From contig JAAVLZ010000017.1 of assembly GCA_012034405.1 (NCBI GenBank), forward strand, positions 1 to 61,741: 61,741 bases of DNA, given 5' to 3'. The stretch comes from Oscillospiraceae bacterium HV4-5-C5C (GTDB taxonomy: Bacteria > Bacillota > Clostridia > Saccharofermentanales > Fastidiosipilaceae). Shown here one piece after another: positions 1 through 7,647 of the stretch. Position 1 is the stretch's first letter. Each line of letters starts with the position of its first letter. A program made the position numbers and the translations under genes. Under the pieces are notes generated by a model. It made no database searches, was not told the origin of the DNA, and was given only the letters and a program-made list of their open reading frames with translations.

Positions 1-99
1 CGGCTGCGGCATGTGGCCGGCACCCAGTGGGGTAACAAGAAGTACATGAATATGAAGCATCTGGAGACGATTCCCGACGAGTCTCTCATCGCGGGTTAA
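1..99 (+). CDS. 3' end of an unidentified gene upstream of the CRISPR array
   Basis: An open frame enters from the left edge of the window and ends at a TAA (97-99), giving about 32 C-terminal residues. I do not recognise the family. It ends 68 bp before the first CRISPR repeat and on the same strand. This is where the last cas gene of a type II operon (cas2, csn2 or another) would normally sit, but the visible residues do not let me assign it. Only the left neighbour sequence can settle its identity. Confidence 0.5.
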   Translation, partial: RLRHVAGTQWGNKKYMNMKHLETIPDESLIAG

Positions 100-167
100 A
101 GCTACTGCTCAGAGACTGCAAACCAATTTGCGCATAAACCTTGACACTACCCGGCCGTTGCAAGATG

Positions 168-373
168 GTTTGAGAGATCTGTTATTCATGATATGAGTCA
201 AGCTCGCTCAGTCAGCATTCGCCGGACGGGGCTGTTTGAGAGATCTGTTATTCATGATATGAGTCAAGCTCAGCACGTCCACCACCCAATGCCAGACGTG
301 TTTGAGAGATCTGTTATTCATGATATGAGTCAAGCAATATCTCGCAAAGAAAATTGCGCCGTATAGTTTGAGA
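168..373 (+). CRISPR. CRISPR array, type II-like, interrupted by an IS66 element
   Basis: Three full identical 36-bp repeats lie at 168-203, 234-269 and 300-335. Each is followed by a 30-bp unique spacer (204-233, 270-299, 336-365). A fourth repeat starts at 366 and is cut after eight bases by an insertion sequence. The repeat begins GTTTGAGAG and ends TCAAGC, and the 36/30 geometry is typical of type II systems. No cas gene and no tracrRNA anti-repeat is visible in the window, so activity and subtype cannot be judged. The short 68-bp stretch before the first repeat (100-167) would be the leader if transcription runs rightward. Confidence 0.93.
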
Positions 374-440
374 GTAACCGTCAAATAAACCGACACCTAC
401 CATAATGATACCAACTCTGAAACAATGAATCCAAAGATAT

Positions 441-476
441 CTTAAGGTGTCTTAAGATCTCTTACGACACCTTAAG
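441..476 (+). other. Hairpin in the left end of the IS66 element
   Basis: The 11-bp arm CTTAAGGTGTC (441-451) is perfectly complementary to GACACCTTAAG (466-476), with a 14-nt loop. It lies between the terminal inverted repeat and tnpA. It may fold in RNA that reads into the element from outside and limit tnpA translation, or may be a transposase-binding site. The role is inferred from position only. Confidence 0.6.
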
Positions 477-487
477 AGTAAATTGGA

Positions 488-862
488 GTGTTTAGAGTGG
501 ATATCAAGGAATACAAAAAAAGCAGCCAACTGCAGGAATGGGCAGAAATGGTTCGCACATGCCGGAACAGCGGGAAGACAATCTCAGCGTGGTGCACGGA
601 AAATGGCGTTAATGAAAAAGTATATTACTACCGGCAGAAAAAAGTTTGCGACGGTATACCCACTATACGCAGACCAGAGGCCATACCGATAGCCCAAAGT
701 AATACCACGGTCCAATTTGCTAAAATTACTCCGGCCGTTCAACCAGAAGTCAGCGAGACCGGTATTACAGTGCGGATAGGCAATGCTGAAGTTCAGATTT
801 CAAACGGTGCGGAAGCTGCAACGATTGAAACAGTCCTCCGTGTGCTTTCCGGCATATGCTAA
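488..862 (+). CDS. tnpA: IS66 accessory protein TnpA
   Basis: A 124-residue protein, in the usual range for the small first gene of IS66-type elements. The N-terminal half (about residues 8-50) resembles the family helix-turn-helix region, with a W-x-x-W-C-like pattern around ISAWCTENGV followed by VYYYRQK. TnpA is required with TnpB and TnpC for transposition of complete IS66 elements, though its exact role is poorly defined. The start is GTG at 488. The end overlaps the tnpB start by 7 nt, which fits translational coupling. The frame is intact. Confidence 0.85.
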   Translation: MFRVDIKEYKKSSQLQEWAEMVRTCRNSGKTISAWCTENGVNEKVYYYRQKKVCDGIPTIRRPEAIPIAQSNTTVQFAKITPAVQPEVSETGITVRIGNAEVQISNGAEAATIETVLRVLSGIC

Positions 863-1211
863 GCGACTTTACCGGAGCAGAACATATCTACATTGCCTGA
901 GGATATACTGATCTGAGAAAATCGATCGACGGCCTGGCAATGCTGGTACAGAAGAACTTCGAGCTCGATCCGTTCAGTAATAGTCTGTTTTTGTTCTGCG
1001 GAAAACGGAACGACAGGATCAAGGCGCTGTACTTTGAAGGCGACGGATTCGTGCTTTTGTACAAGCGCCTGGAGCACGGCAAATTCCAGTGCCCCGCAAT
1101 AAAGAACAGGCGAGTCAGATCAGTTTGCAGCAGTTCCGGTGGCTTATGGAAGGCTTATCAATTGAGCAACCTAAGGCGCTGAAACGGTGCGGAAGTCTGG
1201 CGCTTGGATAA
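856..1211 (+). pseudogene. tnpB: Broken IS66 Orf2 (TnpB)
   Basis: The frame opens with ATG at 856, encodes the expected IS66 Orf2 start, and meets an in-frame TGA at 898-900. Family members have a Cys codon at that point, so a single C-to-A change explains it. The frame resumes with the conserved DLRKSIDGLA and EGDGFVLLYKRLEHGKF blocks. Around 1093-1097 one base is missing from the Trp codon of the usual FQWP motif, and the correct reading continues one frame over to a TAA at 1209-1211. Both lesions would have to be bypassed for a full product. The element probably needs TnpB supplied in trans, or no longer moves. Confidence 0.87.
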
Positions 1212-1288
1212 ACAAATACAGACTGAAAAAGGCCATTTAAAGGCATTTTACACAATCTATTAGGCACAATTTATGGTACAATTTACAC

Positions 1289-2761
1289 ATGGAAACCGAT
1301 ACAATTCCAAGAGACGAATACGATGAATTATTGAAGAAAAATGCCGACCTGCAGCAGCGGGTCGACTTTCTTATGGCGCAGATGCTTCTGGCACGTCACA
1401 AACAGTTTGGAAGCTCCAGCGAGAAAAGTGAATACGACCAGCTGAGCCTGTTCGACGAGGCGGAAGCCTACGTCGATGAAAAAGCGCCGGAGCCGCGGGT
1501 TAGCGAAGTCAAAGCGCATTACAGGAAAAAAGTGGCATCGTGTAAGGAACAGCTGCCCCAAGATCTTCCTGTGGAAATCATAGAGCATACCCTCCCCGAG
1601 GCGGAACAGTTTTGCCCGGAATGCGGAAACAAGCTTCATGTGATCGGTAAAAATGAACGGGAGACACTGAAGCTAATTCCCGCCAAAGCGGTGATCGAGC
1701 GGCATATCCAGTATGTCTATGGCTGCCGGGACTGCGAGAAAAACGCATGTTCGGTACCAATTGTAAAAGCAAAGACAGATACGCAGCTGATAAAAGGAAG
1801 CATTGCTTCGGCGGAAGCGGTCGCGAATATCATGACGCAAAAATTCGTGATGGGAGTACCGCTGTACCGGCAAGCGCAGGAATGGAACCGGAACGGCATC
1901 CCACTTTCCCGGCAAACGATGTCCAACTGGCTAATCAAATGCACGGAGGACTATCTGGTGCCCCTATACGACAGGCTACGCGAAAAGCTATTACAGCATG
2001 AAGTTCTGCATGCAGATGAAACTACTTTGCAGGTGCTGCATGAAGAAGGAAAGAAGCCGCAAAGCAAGAGTTACATGTGGCTGTACCGGACAAACAGGGA
2101 CACGGATCATTCGATTATGCTGTATGAATACCAGCCGGACCGGAAAGCGGAACGGCCAAAAGAATTTCTAAAAGATTTCAAAGGTTATCTGCATGCGGAC
2201 GGCTATTCGGGATATCATAAACTGCCGGAAGACATTACGGTGGTGGGTTGCTGGGCACATGCACGCCGCAAGTTTGACGAGGTATTAAAAGGCATGTCCG
2301 AAAAGGCACAGGCCGGTTCCCTGACACTGCGTGCAAAACAATATTGCGATCGGCTTTTCGAGTTGGAACGTGATTTCAGCAATCTCACTGCGGAAGAACG
2401 CCATTTGAAGCGCCAGGAGTTCTCCAAGCCGCTCATGGAAGAATTTTTTCGTTGGATCAAAGCGCAACACGGCTCTACGAAGTCGGCTTTTGGCAATGCG
2501 GCGAATTATGTTCTTGGGCAACAGAAATACCTTGCCCGCTATCTTCTGGACGGTCGCCTGGAAATCAGCAACAACCGTGCCGAACGGAGCATTAAACCGT
2601 TTGTGATCGGACGTAAGAACTTTCTCTTTGCCAACACCGCCCGCGGCGCAAAAGCCAGTGCCGTCATGTACAGCCTGATCGAGACTGCCAAGGAGAACGG
2701 GATTAATCCGTATGATTATCTGTCTTGGTGCTTAAAACTGCGCCAGAATTGGAGCTCTTAA
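1289..2761 (+). CDS. tnpC: IS66-family transposase TnpC
   Basis: A 490-residue DDE transposase, close to the usual length. An N-terminal leucine-zipper-like stretch (about 8-45) is followed by the KQFGSSSEKS motif. A zinc-binding segment with CPEC and CRDCEKNAC comes next (about 115-160). The DDE core contains HADETTLQVL, HADGYSGYH and EISNNRAERSIKPFVIGRKN, and supplies the catalytic acids. A typical IS66 C-terminal segment follows (NGINPYDYLSWCL). It acts on the element ends during transposition. The gene is intact. No good ribosome binding site precedes the ATG, which lies 77 bp after the tnpB remnant. Confidence 0.95.
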   Translation: METDTIPRDEYDELLKKNADLQQRVDFLMAQMLLARHKQFGSSSEKSEYDQLSLFDEAEAYVDEKAPEPRVSEVKAHYRKKVASCKEQLPQDLPVEIIEHTLPEAEQFCPECGNKLHVIGKNERETLKLIPAKAVIERHIQYVYGCRDCEKNACSVPIVKAKTDTQLIKGSIASAEAVANIMTQKFVMGVPLYRQAQEWNRNGIPLSRQTMSNWLIKCTEDYLVPLYDRLREKLLQHEVLHADETTLQVLHEEGKKPQSKSYMWLYRTNRDTDHSIMLYEYQPDRKAERPKEFLKDFKGYLHADGYSGYHKLPEDITVVGCWAHARRKFDEVLKGMSEKAQAGSLTLRAKQYCDRLFELERDFSNLTAEERHLKRQEFSKPLMEEFFRWIKAQHGSTKSAFGNAANYVLGQQKYLARYLLDGRLEISNNRAERSIKPFVIGRKNFLFANTARGAKASAVMYSLIETAKENGINPYDYLSWCLKLRQNWSS

Positions 2762-2824
2762 AAAATCCGGAATTGGTTGACCGGCTGCTGCTGCAAAATT
2801 TTACAGTTTCTAAAGGAGAAAAAC

Positions 2825-3268
2825 ATGCCAATTAAGCCGAAATCCCTTGTCATTTCAGTATCTGCTGGTAAAGGCTGTTACCGGCATATTAAAATATCTG
2901 ATCAAGCCACTTTGGAAGAACTGAGTAGCGAGATTTTGGATGCTTTCGAATTCATAGAAGATCATGCTCATGCCTTTTTTATGGACAATCGCGCATGGAG
3001 TGATGCTGACTGCTATTACATGGCCATGGAGGACGAAAATGACGACGAAAGGCATACGTGCGATTATACATTACGAAAGGCTGGACTGAAGCCGGATAAA
3101 AAATTCATGTACATCTTTGATTTTGGAGACGATTGGAGATTTGCGTGCCATGTACTGCGGATGCTGGATGAGCCGTCAGAAGAGCCGCAGGTTATTCATA
3201 CGAAGGGTAAACCGCCAATACAATATGCCGGATATGAAGATTGGGATGAGGAAGACGAAGACGTTTGA
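2825..3268 (+). CDS. IS66 passenger protein, pRiA4b ORF-3-like
   Basis: A 147-residue protein resembling the plasmid pRiA4b ORF-3 / IS1096 TnpR-like family, seen in the repeated hydrophobic-aromatic pattern and the block FMYIFDFGDDWRFACHVL. The C-terminus is very acidic (YEDWDEEDEDV). The start at 2825 is chosen because AAAGGAG lies a few bases upstream; an upstream in-frame start at 2777 lacks such a site. Its stop is only 7 bp from the right end of the element, so it belongs to the IS. Proteins of this family commonly ride on mobile elements, and their biochemical role is not established. Confidence 0.75.
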   Translation: MPIKPKSLVISVSAGKGCYRHIKISDQATLEELSSEILDAFEFIEDHAHAFFMDNRAWSDADCYYMAMEDENDDERHTCDYTLRKAGLKPDKKFMYIFDFGDDWRFACHVLRMLDEPSEEPQVIHTKGKPPIQYAGYEDWDEEDEDV

Positions 3269-3275
3269 CGCTTAC

Positions 3276-3311
3276 GTTTGAGAGATCTGTTATTCATGAT
3301 ATGAGTCAAGC
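3276..3311 (+). CRISPR. Fourth CRISPR repeat, regenerated by the IS target duplication
   Basis: A complete 36-bp copy identical to the three repeats on the other side of the IS. The insertion hit the junction after the eighth base of this repeat, and the duplicated eight bases restored its start. No spacer or further repeat follows. The array therefore originally had four repeats and three spacers. Confidence 0.93.
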
Positions 3312-3407
3312 ACGGCTTGCCACCAAATTGAACCTATTTTGTATACCCACCCAAGACTCGGCCCATATTAGCGTGCAAAACATCATGCTTGCAAACTCGC
3401 TATCGGC

Positions 3408-3968
3408 TTACTTAATCCGTGCCCATCCGTAACAGTCAAGTTCAAGATTCAGGAGCCGCATGATCTCCAGCTCATCCATGGCATCGGTCAGGGCGTTATG
3501 TAGTTCGCAGTATTCAAAGTCATCACTCAACATCCGATAGATACTCTCCACGCCGTAGCCGCGTTTCAATCTGCCCGTACCATAACAATCAGCGTAGCTG
3601 GGGATGCGCGGGTTATACTGCCGGTACGCAGCCAATTTCATAATGTCAAACCATTTGTGCTGCCGGAGTTCTGGTAAGTGCTGGTAATCAAAGCTGGCGT
3701 TATAGGCAAAGATCGTGTCAACCTTGTGAGTCGCCAGGAAACAAAGCAAATCGTTCAGGGCAGTCTCCCGCGAGCCTTCAAGGTCTGGGATTGTGCCGCC
3801 TGCATAAAGGGCGGCTGTATACATACCGCCCTGGTTTTTGTACGGTGTAAGGATGTAATATTTCTTATCTATGACCTCAAAGGTATTAGCATTGGCTACG
3901 ACTATGCCAATGGACATGACTGCATCGTCCCAGGTGGTTTCCGTATCAATAACTGCAAAGCGGTTCAT
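3408..3968 (-). CDS. DEDDh-type 3'-5' exonuclease (DnaQ-like)
   Basis: A 186-residue protein with the RNase-H-like exonuclease fold of the DnaQ/RNase T group. The five key residues are visible: Asp8 and Glu10 in the motif IDTET, Asp94 in NASFDYQHL, and His157 and Asp162 in HNALTDAMDE. Such enzymes remove nucleotides from DNA or RNA 3' ends using two metal ions. The start at 3968 has the site GAGGAAAG five bases upstream. A TTG at 4067 would add 33 residues but has no better site. It lies next to the CRISPR/IS region without an evident operon partner, and its substrate cannot be told. Confidence 0.8.
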   Translation of the reverse strand: MNRFAVIDTETTWDDAVMSIGIVVANANTFEVIDKKYYILTPYKNQGGMYTAALYAGGTIPDLEGSRETALNDLLCFLATHKVDTIFAYNASFDYQHLPELRQHKWFDIMKLAAYRQYNPRIPSYADCYGTGRLKRGYGVESIYRMLSDDFEYCELHNALTDAMDELEIMRLLNLELDCYGWARIK

Positions 3969-4238
3969 CGGTCTTTCCTCATCAGTCTTTTCCAATTGCC
4001 CGTCGTTTTCAGACCGGATCTTTAAAGCCTTATAGCTGGTCACTATTTGCATGGGTGCTTCTTTCAAGCTTATTTTAACAAGCGGGCCGGTTGCGGTCTA
4101 TCTATTGTACATCGGGTCTGCAGTTTTGGATTGACTGGACTACCCAGGCCACCGGACTACCTGGCCTGGTGGCCCGACCAGGCCACCAGACTACCCAGGC
4201 TCCCGGATAACCGATCTGCCGGCACACCCAATATACCG

Positions 4239-4398
4239 GATTACCCAAGCTGCCGACCCGTCAAGACTACGACTACCCAAGCTGCCGACCCGTCAAGACT
4301 ACGACTACCCAAGCTTCCGACCCGTCAAGACTACGACTACCCAAGCTTCCGACCCGTCAACCCTACGGCTTCCCAAGCTGCCGACCCGCCCCGAGCTG
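4239..4398. repeat. Non-coding minisatellite of 32-bp units
   Basis: Five tandem copies start at 4239, 4271, 4303, 4335 and 4367. The first four are nearly identical and the fifth has diverged. Each unit contains CTACCCAAGCTGCCGACCC or a G-to-T variant. Less regular relatives of the ACTACCCAGGC motif extend upstream to about 4135, including a hairpin with 9-bp arms (TGGCCTGGT 4162-4170, ACCAGGCCA 4177-4185). The 32-bp period is not a multiple of three, so it is unlikely to encode a repeat protein. The stretch 3969-4610 otherwise holds only the promoter area of the next operon. Confidence 0.85.
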
Positions 4399-4610
4399 CG
4401 GCCGCGGACCATTCGCATCCGCTGGCTCAGAATAGCAACCAATGAAAGACAGAACATGGTAAGATTTGATCGATCATTAAGCGTTTGAACATGTTAATAT
4501 AAAGCCAGATAAAAGCAGTTTAATGAAACTGTTTCTATTGTTAATTTGATCATAAACCAAGTAGCCAGCCTTTGAGGGTACATCCTTATAAGTTGAAACA
4601 GGAGGGTCAG

Positions 4611-5312
4611 ATGAAAAAGTGGTTTACCAGAGCAGTCGCGTTTACATTTGCGGTTTTGCTTACTGTCGCCGTACTCATGCTTCTGCAGCCTGACAGAGTA
4701 TATGCCGCTGATAATAACTACGGTATTACCATTGACGGGGATATGTCTGACTGGTCTGATAAACCGATGACGGATATCTCCTTCTCCTGGGATACTTACA
4801 ATATAAAGCAGGGGTCCTTGCTGGCGGACGACAATAATATTTATTTCTTCATTGATATGGCGCCGTTAACCTCTGAGGATCATCAGGGGGGCTATGCTGT
4901 TCTTCAGACCTCTTCCTATAAGCTGACCGTGGGCAGTAAGGTATTCTGGATCAATGTTGATAACACGTTTGCCTGGGCCTGGGGTGTAGAAGGTCAGTCC
5001 AGGGCGGTCAATCTCAGTATCTGGGCAGAAGACAATTCGCTGAATGGTTATCTCCCCGGCGTTGAGGCTTATATGTATCGTAAACCAATGACCGGCGGGT
5101 ATTCAGATCAACTGGAGTGCCTGATCCCGTTGAGCGCATTAAACCTGCAAGATGGCGGCAGCCAGACCATTACCCTGAGTAACCAGAATCTGGGCCAGCA
5201 GACCTTGACGGCCACAGGCGGAAACACTGGCGCAACCCTCTTGGTCGTGGCCGCCCTGGGCCTGGCTACTTATGCGGTAATCCGCCTGAGCAGAAAGGCC
5301 TCGCGGGCATGA
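4611..5312 (+). CDS. Exosortase substrate with Firmicu-CTERM-like sorting tail
   Basis: A 233-residue secreted protein. Residues 1-33 form a signal peptide (Lys-Lys start, long hydrophobic core, VYAA at the likely cleavage site). The body is hydrophilic and rich in Trp, Tyr and Asp, with a start like a sugar-binding or DOMON-type fold (ITIDGDMSDWSD). The last 31 residues are the sorting tail: a Gly/Thr patch, one hydrophobic helix and a basic end (RLSRKASRA). Such tripartite tails are the recognised targets of XrtG. The start is set by AGGAGGG ahead of the ATG at 4611. The stop overlaps the xrtG start by 4 nt (ATGA), so the two are translated together. The biological role of the mature domain is unknown. 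Confidence 0.85.
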   Translation: MKKWFTRAVAFTFAVLLTVAVLMLLQPDRVYAADNNYGITIDGDMSDWSDKPMTDISFSWDTYNIKQGSLLADDNNIYFFIDMAPLTSEDHQGGYAVLQTSSYKLTVGSKVFWINVDNTFAWAWGVEGQSRAVNLSIWAEDNSLNGYLPGVEAYMYRKPMTGGYSDQLECLIPLSALNLQDGGSQTITLSNQNLGQQTLTATGGNTGATLLVVAALGLATYAVIRLSRKASRA

Positions 5313-5914
5313 GCCTGTACTTGATCATAGGGCTGGCTGTATGGCTGTATCTGCTCTCCGTTTTAAAACGGGCCAAGCTTCCTGCAGTCTACTTTATTGT
5401 TGGCAGCGTTGGTTGGTTTTTTATATTGATGTACCTGGCTAACCCTTACTGGATTTGGGTTATGAAGCAACTGGTCACCCGTGGCGTTGGCGCTTTGGGC
5501 AGCTTGCTTGGCTGGAGTGAGACCTACGCTTCTTACTCAATGCTTTCAGTGTTTCATGGCTCGGGGAACGTGACCATTTTGGTAGATTATGAGTGCTCAG
5601 GGATTATTGAGAGCACGGCCTTCTGGGCTTTGATGGTATTCTTCCCGGTTTATGCCAGGACAGAAAAACTGTTTTACTGTCTGACAGGCTTTATCTGGAT
5701 CTATATATCAAACGTGATCAGGCTGTTTATTGTTGTAACACTGGTGCATCTGGGCGGTGTTCAGTGGTTTTTCTGGGCGCATTCCATTATTGGCCGGATG
5801 GTTTTTTATGTGTTGGTGATGATGTTGTACTACACGGTCTTCACTTACTCGCAAATATCCCGTAGCTTTTATGAGCAGTATTTAAATCTGTGGAGAAGGA
5901 AAAAACGCGTATGA
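5309..5914 (+). CDS. xrtG: Exosortase family protein XrtG
   Basis: A 201-residue polytopic membrane protein of the exosortase/archaeosortase superfamily. The predicted catalytic triad is present: Cys96 in DYECSGIIES, Arg138 in NVIRLF and His158 in FWAHSI, each next to or in a membrane segment. By family knowledge it cuts the sorting tail of its target on the outer face of the membrane and may join the protein to another molecule. It is flanked by its likely target and by the glycosyltransferase, with 4-nt overlaps on both sides, indicating one operon. It matches the Gram-positive XrtG type in length and context. Confidence 0.92.
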   Translation: MSLYLIIGLAVWLYLLSVLKRAKLPAVYFIVGSVGWFFILMYLANPYWIWVMKQLVTRGVGALGSLLGWSETYASYSMLSVFHGSGNVTILVDYECSGIIESTAFWALMVFFPVYARTEKLFYCLTGFIWIYISNVIRLFIVVTLVHLGGVQWFFWAHSIIGRMVFYVLVMMLYYTVFTYSQISRSFYEQYLNLWRRKKRV

Positions 5915-7257
5915 TTTATCTGCTGAATTATGCGATCAGCCAGATGGGCTATTGGGTATCCTTTTTATTAATTCCGATTCTGGTTGAGGTGATAGTGGCT
6001 CTGGCTCACTTTTTTATGCTGCTGTATAAAACCTGGCATAAAAAACCCCATCAGCCGCTGAGCTTCTATCCTTATCTGACCATTATTATCCCGATCTATA
6101 ATTCTGAACGAACCTTGTATCAATGTATTGCGGCTCTGGCCGAGTCTGACTACCAGACTGACCGGCTCCAGATTATCCTGGCCAATAACCATACCCCGGA
6201 TCAGAGCTTTGATGTTTTTCAAAAAGCACAGCTGGATTTTCCGTTCCTCAACATCCAGTGGATGAATACAGATGCCGGTAAAGCCCGGGCCTTGAATTCT
6301 GCTATATACAGCAGCTCCGGTGCCTATGTCATCAATATTGACAGTGACGGGTACCTGGAGCGGCATGCGTTAGCCTATCTGGTGGAGGCCTTTGAGTCAG
6401 ATCCCAGCATCTCAGCCATGACCGGTACGATTCTCACGCAGAAAGAGGCGATCAAGCAAACCCGCTCATGGGGACTTCGCACGCTGCAAAAAGTCGAATA
6501 CTATGAATATGCACAGTCCTTTTTGTCAGGCCGGAATGTGGAATCCACCAGTAATCATCTGTTTACCATGGCTGGCGCTTTTTCGGCTTTCAGGCGAGAA
6601 GTTTTGCTGGAAACCTTTTTATACAGTATTGACACCGTGGGCGAAGATACGGATATGACCTTTCAGGTCCGGGATCGCCTGGCTGGCAAGGTCGTTCTGT
6701 GTCCGGATGCTCAGTTTTTTATTGATCCGATCGAAAGCACCAGACAGTTATATACCCAGCGCCAGCGGTGGCAGCGCGGACAGATTGAGGTCACCCAGAA
6801 GTTTTCTCATAAGCGGATGCAGATCATGGACTTTTTCAAGGACTTTATGGTGCGCCGCATGATGGTCGATCACACGTTTATTTTTCCCAAAATGATCTGG
6901 ATTTTTGCGACTTTTGTTCTGATCTACCTGGGTTATCCCCCTAAAATCTTGCTGATCTCCTATATCATTATTTACTTGCTTTATGTTTTCCTGACCTTGC
7001 TGAATCACATCAATGTTTTTTTGCTGCTGAAGCCCTTTCCGGAAGAAAGGCGCTTCTTTGGCCGCCTGTTACCGTATATTCTGCTGGTGCCCCTGTACAA
7101 TTTCTGCCTGTCCTGGGTGCGCCTGATCGGCGTGATCAACACCATGATGGTGCCGGCCGCCTGGACAGTCAGGAATCAGAAACAAGAGGCCGAAGCCGTT
7201 AAGGCGGTGGTGCGTTCTGATGTGGAAGTCTTGTTTAGAAAGAGAGAGAAGAAGTAG
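5911..7257 (+). CDS. XrtG-associated family 2 glycosyltransferase
   Basis: A 448-residue processive-type GT2 enzyme. An N-terminal membrane helix is followed by the nucleotide-sugar-binding core (TIIIPIYNSERTL, about 57-69), the DSD motif at 144-146 for metal and donor binding, the acceptor-site ED at 245-246 and QRQRW at 283-287. Four or so membrane helices close the protein. This layout resembles poly-N-acetylglucosamine and cellulose synthases, so it could build and export a polymer. The start at 5911 overlaps the xrtG stop (ATGA). The presence of such an enzyme in XrtG loci suggests that the sorted protein is attached to, or works with, an extracellular glycan. That link is inference. Confidence 0.9.
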   Translation: MIYLLNYAISQMGYWVSFLLIPILVEVIVALAHFFMLLYKTWHKKPHQPLSFYPYLTIIIPIYNSERTLYQCIAALAESDYQTDRLQIILANNHTPDQSFDVFQKAQLDFPFLNIQWMNTDAGKARALNSAIYSSSGAYVINIDSDGYLERHALAYLVEAFESDPSISAMTGTILTQKEAIKQTRSWGLRTLQKVEYYEYAQSFLSGRNVESTSNHLFTMAGAFSAFRREVLLETFLYSIDTVGEDTDMTFQVRDRLAGKVVLCPDAQFFIDPIESTRQLYTQRQRWQRGQIEVTQKFSHKRMQIMDFFKDFMVRRMMVDHTFIFPKMIWIFATFVLIYLGYPPKILLISYIIIYLLYVFLTLLNHINVFLLLKPFPEERRFFGRLLPYILLVPLYNFCLSWVRLIGVINTMMVPAAWTVRNQKQEAEAVKAVVRSDVEVLFRKREKK

Positions 7258-7259
7258 CT

Positions 7260-7646
7260 GTGAAAAAGAACTATCGCCTGAAATACTATATTCACGCCAG
7301 CCATGCCGTTCGCTGGGAAAATGGCCTGGGGCAGCGCCATCAGCATAGCTGGGAGGTAGTCTGCGATTTTGATACGGTTAATAATGAAATGTTGATTTTT
7401 GATGAGGTGGATGCTTTGATTCAGCAGACCCTAAAGGTTTATTCTGGTCGCTTTTTAAATGAGATTGCGCCCTTTGATAAGATTAACCCGACCCTGGAGA
7501 ATATTACGGAACACTTTTTTGTTATTCTTTCGCAGCAATTGGCCGGCCAGCATGCGATTTTAGAAAAAATTGTGGTGGGCGAATCGCCTACTCGTTTTTA
7601 TTGCATCAGCCGGGAACCGGGCGATGTGCTTGAGACAGGAGTTTGA
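7260..7646 (+). CDS. 6-pyruvoyl-tetrahydropterin synthase-like protein of the XrtG locus
   Basis: A 128-residue protein with the T-fold layout of PTPS/QueD proteins. Candidate zinc ligands are His15, His27 and His29 (the last two in RHQHSW), and the later PTLENITE motif matches the substrate-anchoring Glu region. The Cys normally found just before the HxH in active PTPS/QueD enzymes is missing here (NGLGQRHQH), so the usual reaction is doubtful. It starts with GTG two bases after the glycosyltransferase stop. PTPS-like genes recur in XrtG loci, but their role there has not been explained to my knowledge. Confidence 0.82.
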   Translation: MKKNYRLKYYIHASHAVRWENGLGQRHQHSWEVVCDFDTVNNEMLIFDEVDALIQQTLKVYSGRFLNEIAPFDKINPTLENITEHFFVILSQQLAGQHAILEKIVVGESPTRFYCISREPGDVLETGV

Positions 7647-7647
7647 G

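Larger units (their letters stand above)
374..3275 (+). mobile_element. IS66-family insertion sequence inside a CRISPR repeat
   Basis: The element has imperfect terminal inverted repeats. The left end reads GTAACCGTCAAA from 374, and the complement of the right end reads GTAAGCGTCAAA, ending at 3275 (11 of 12 match). It is flanked by a perfect 8-bp direct repeat GTTTGAGA (366-373 and 3276-3283), the duplication length expected for IS66. It carries tnpA, a broken tnpB, tnpC and a passenger gene, all on the plus strand. Length is 2902 bp. The near-perfect target duplication suggests a fairly recent insertion. Confidence 0.93.

Noticed and set aside
100-167. tracrRNA anti-repeat near the array
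   Set aside because: I looked for the complement of the 36-bp repeat in the leader and in 3312-3407 and found none; the tracrRNA must lie outside if the system is complete.
208-396. Minus-strand open frame across the CRISPR repeats
   Set aside because: It is made of repeat and spacer sequence and ends in the IS; the repeated peptide comes from the CRISPR repeats.
4047-4445. 132-codon frame over the 32-bp minisatellite
   Set aside because: The 32-bp unit shifts frame each time, no ribosome binding site is present, and the product is a Pro/Arg-rich low-complexity string.
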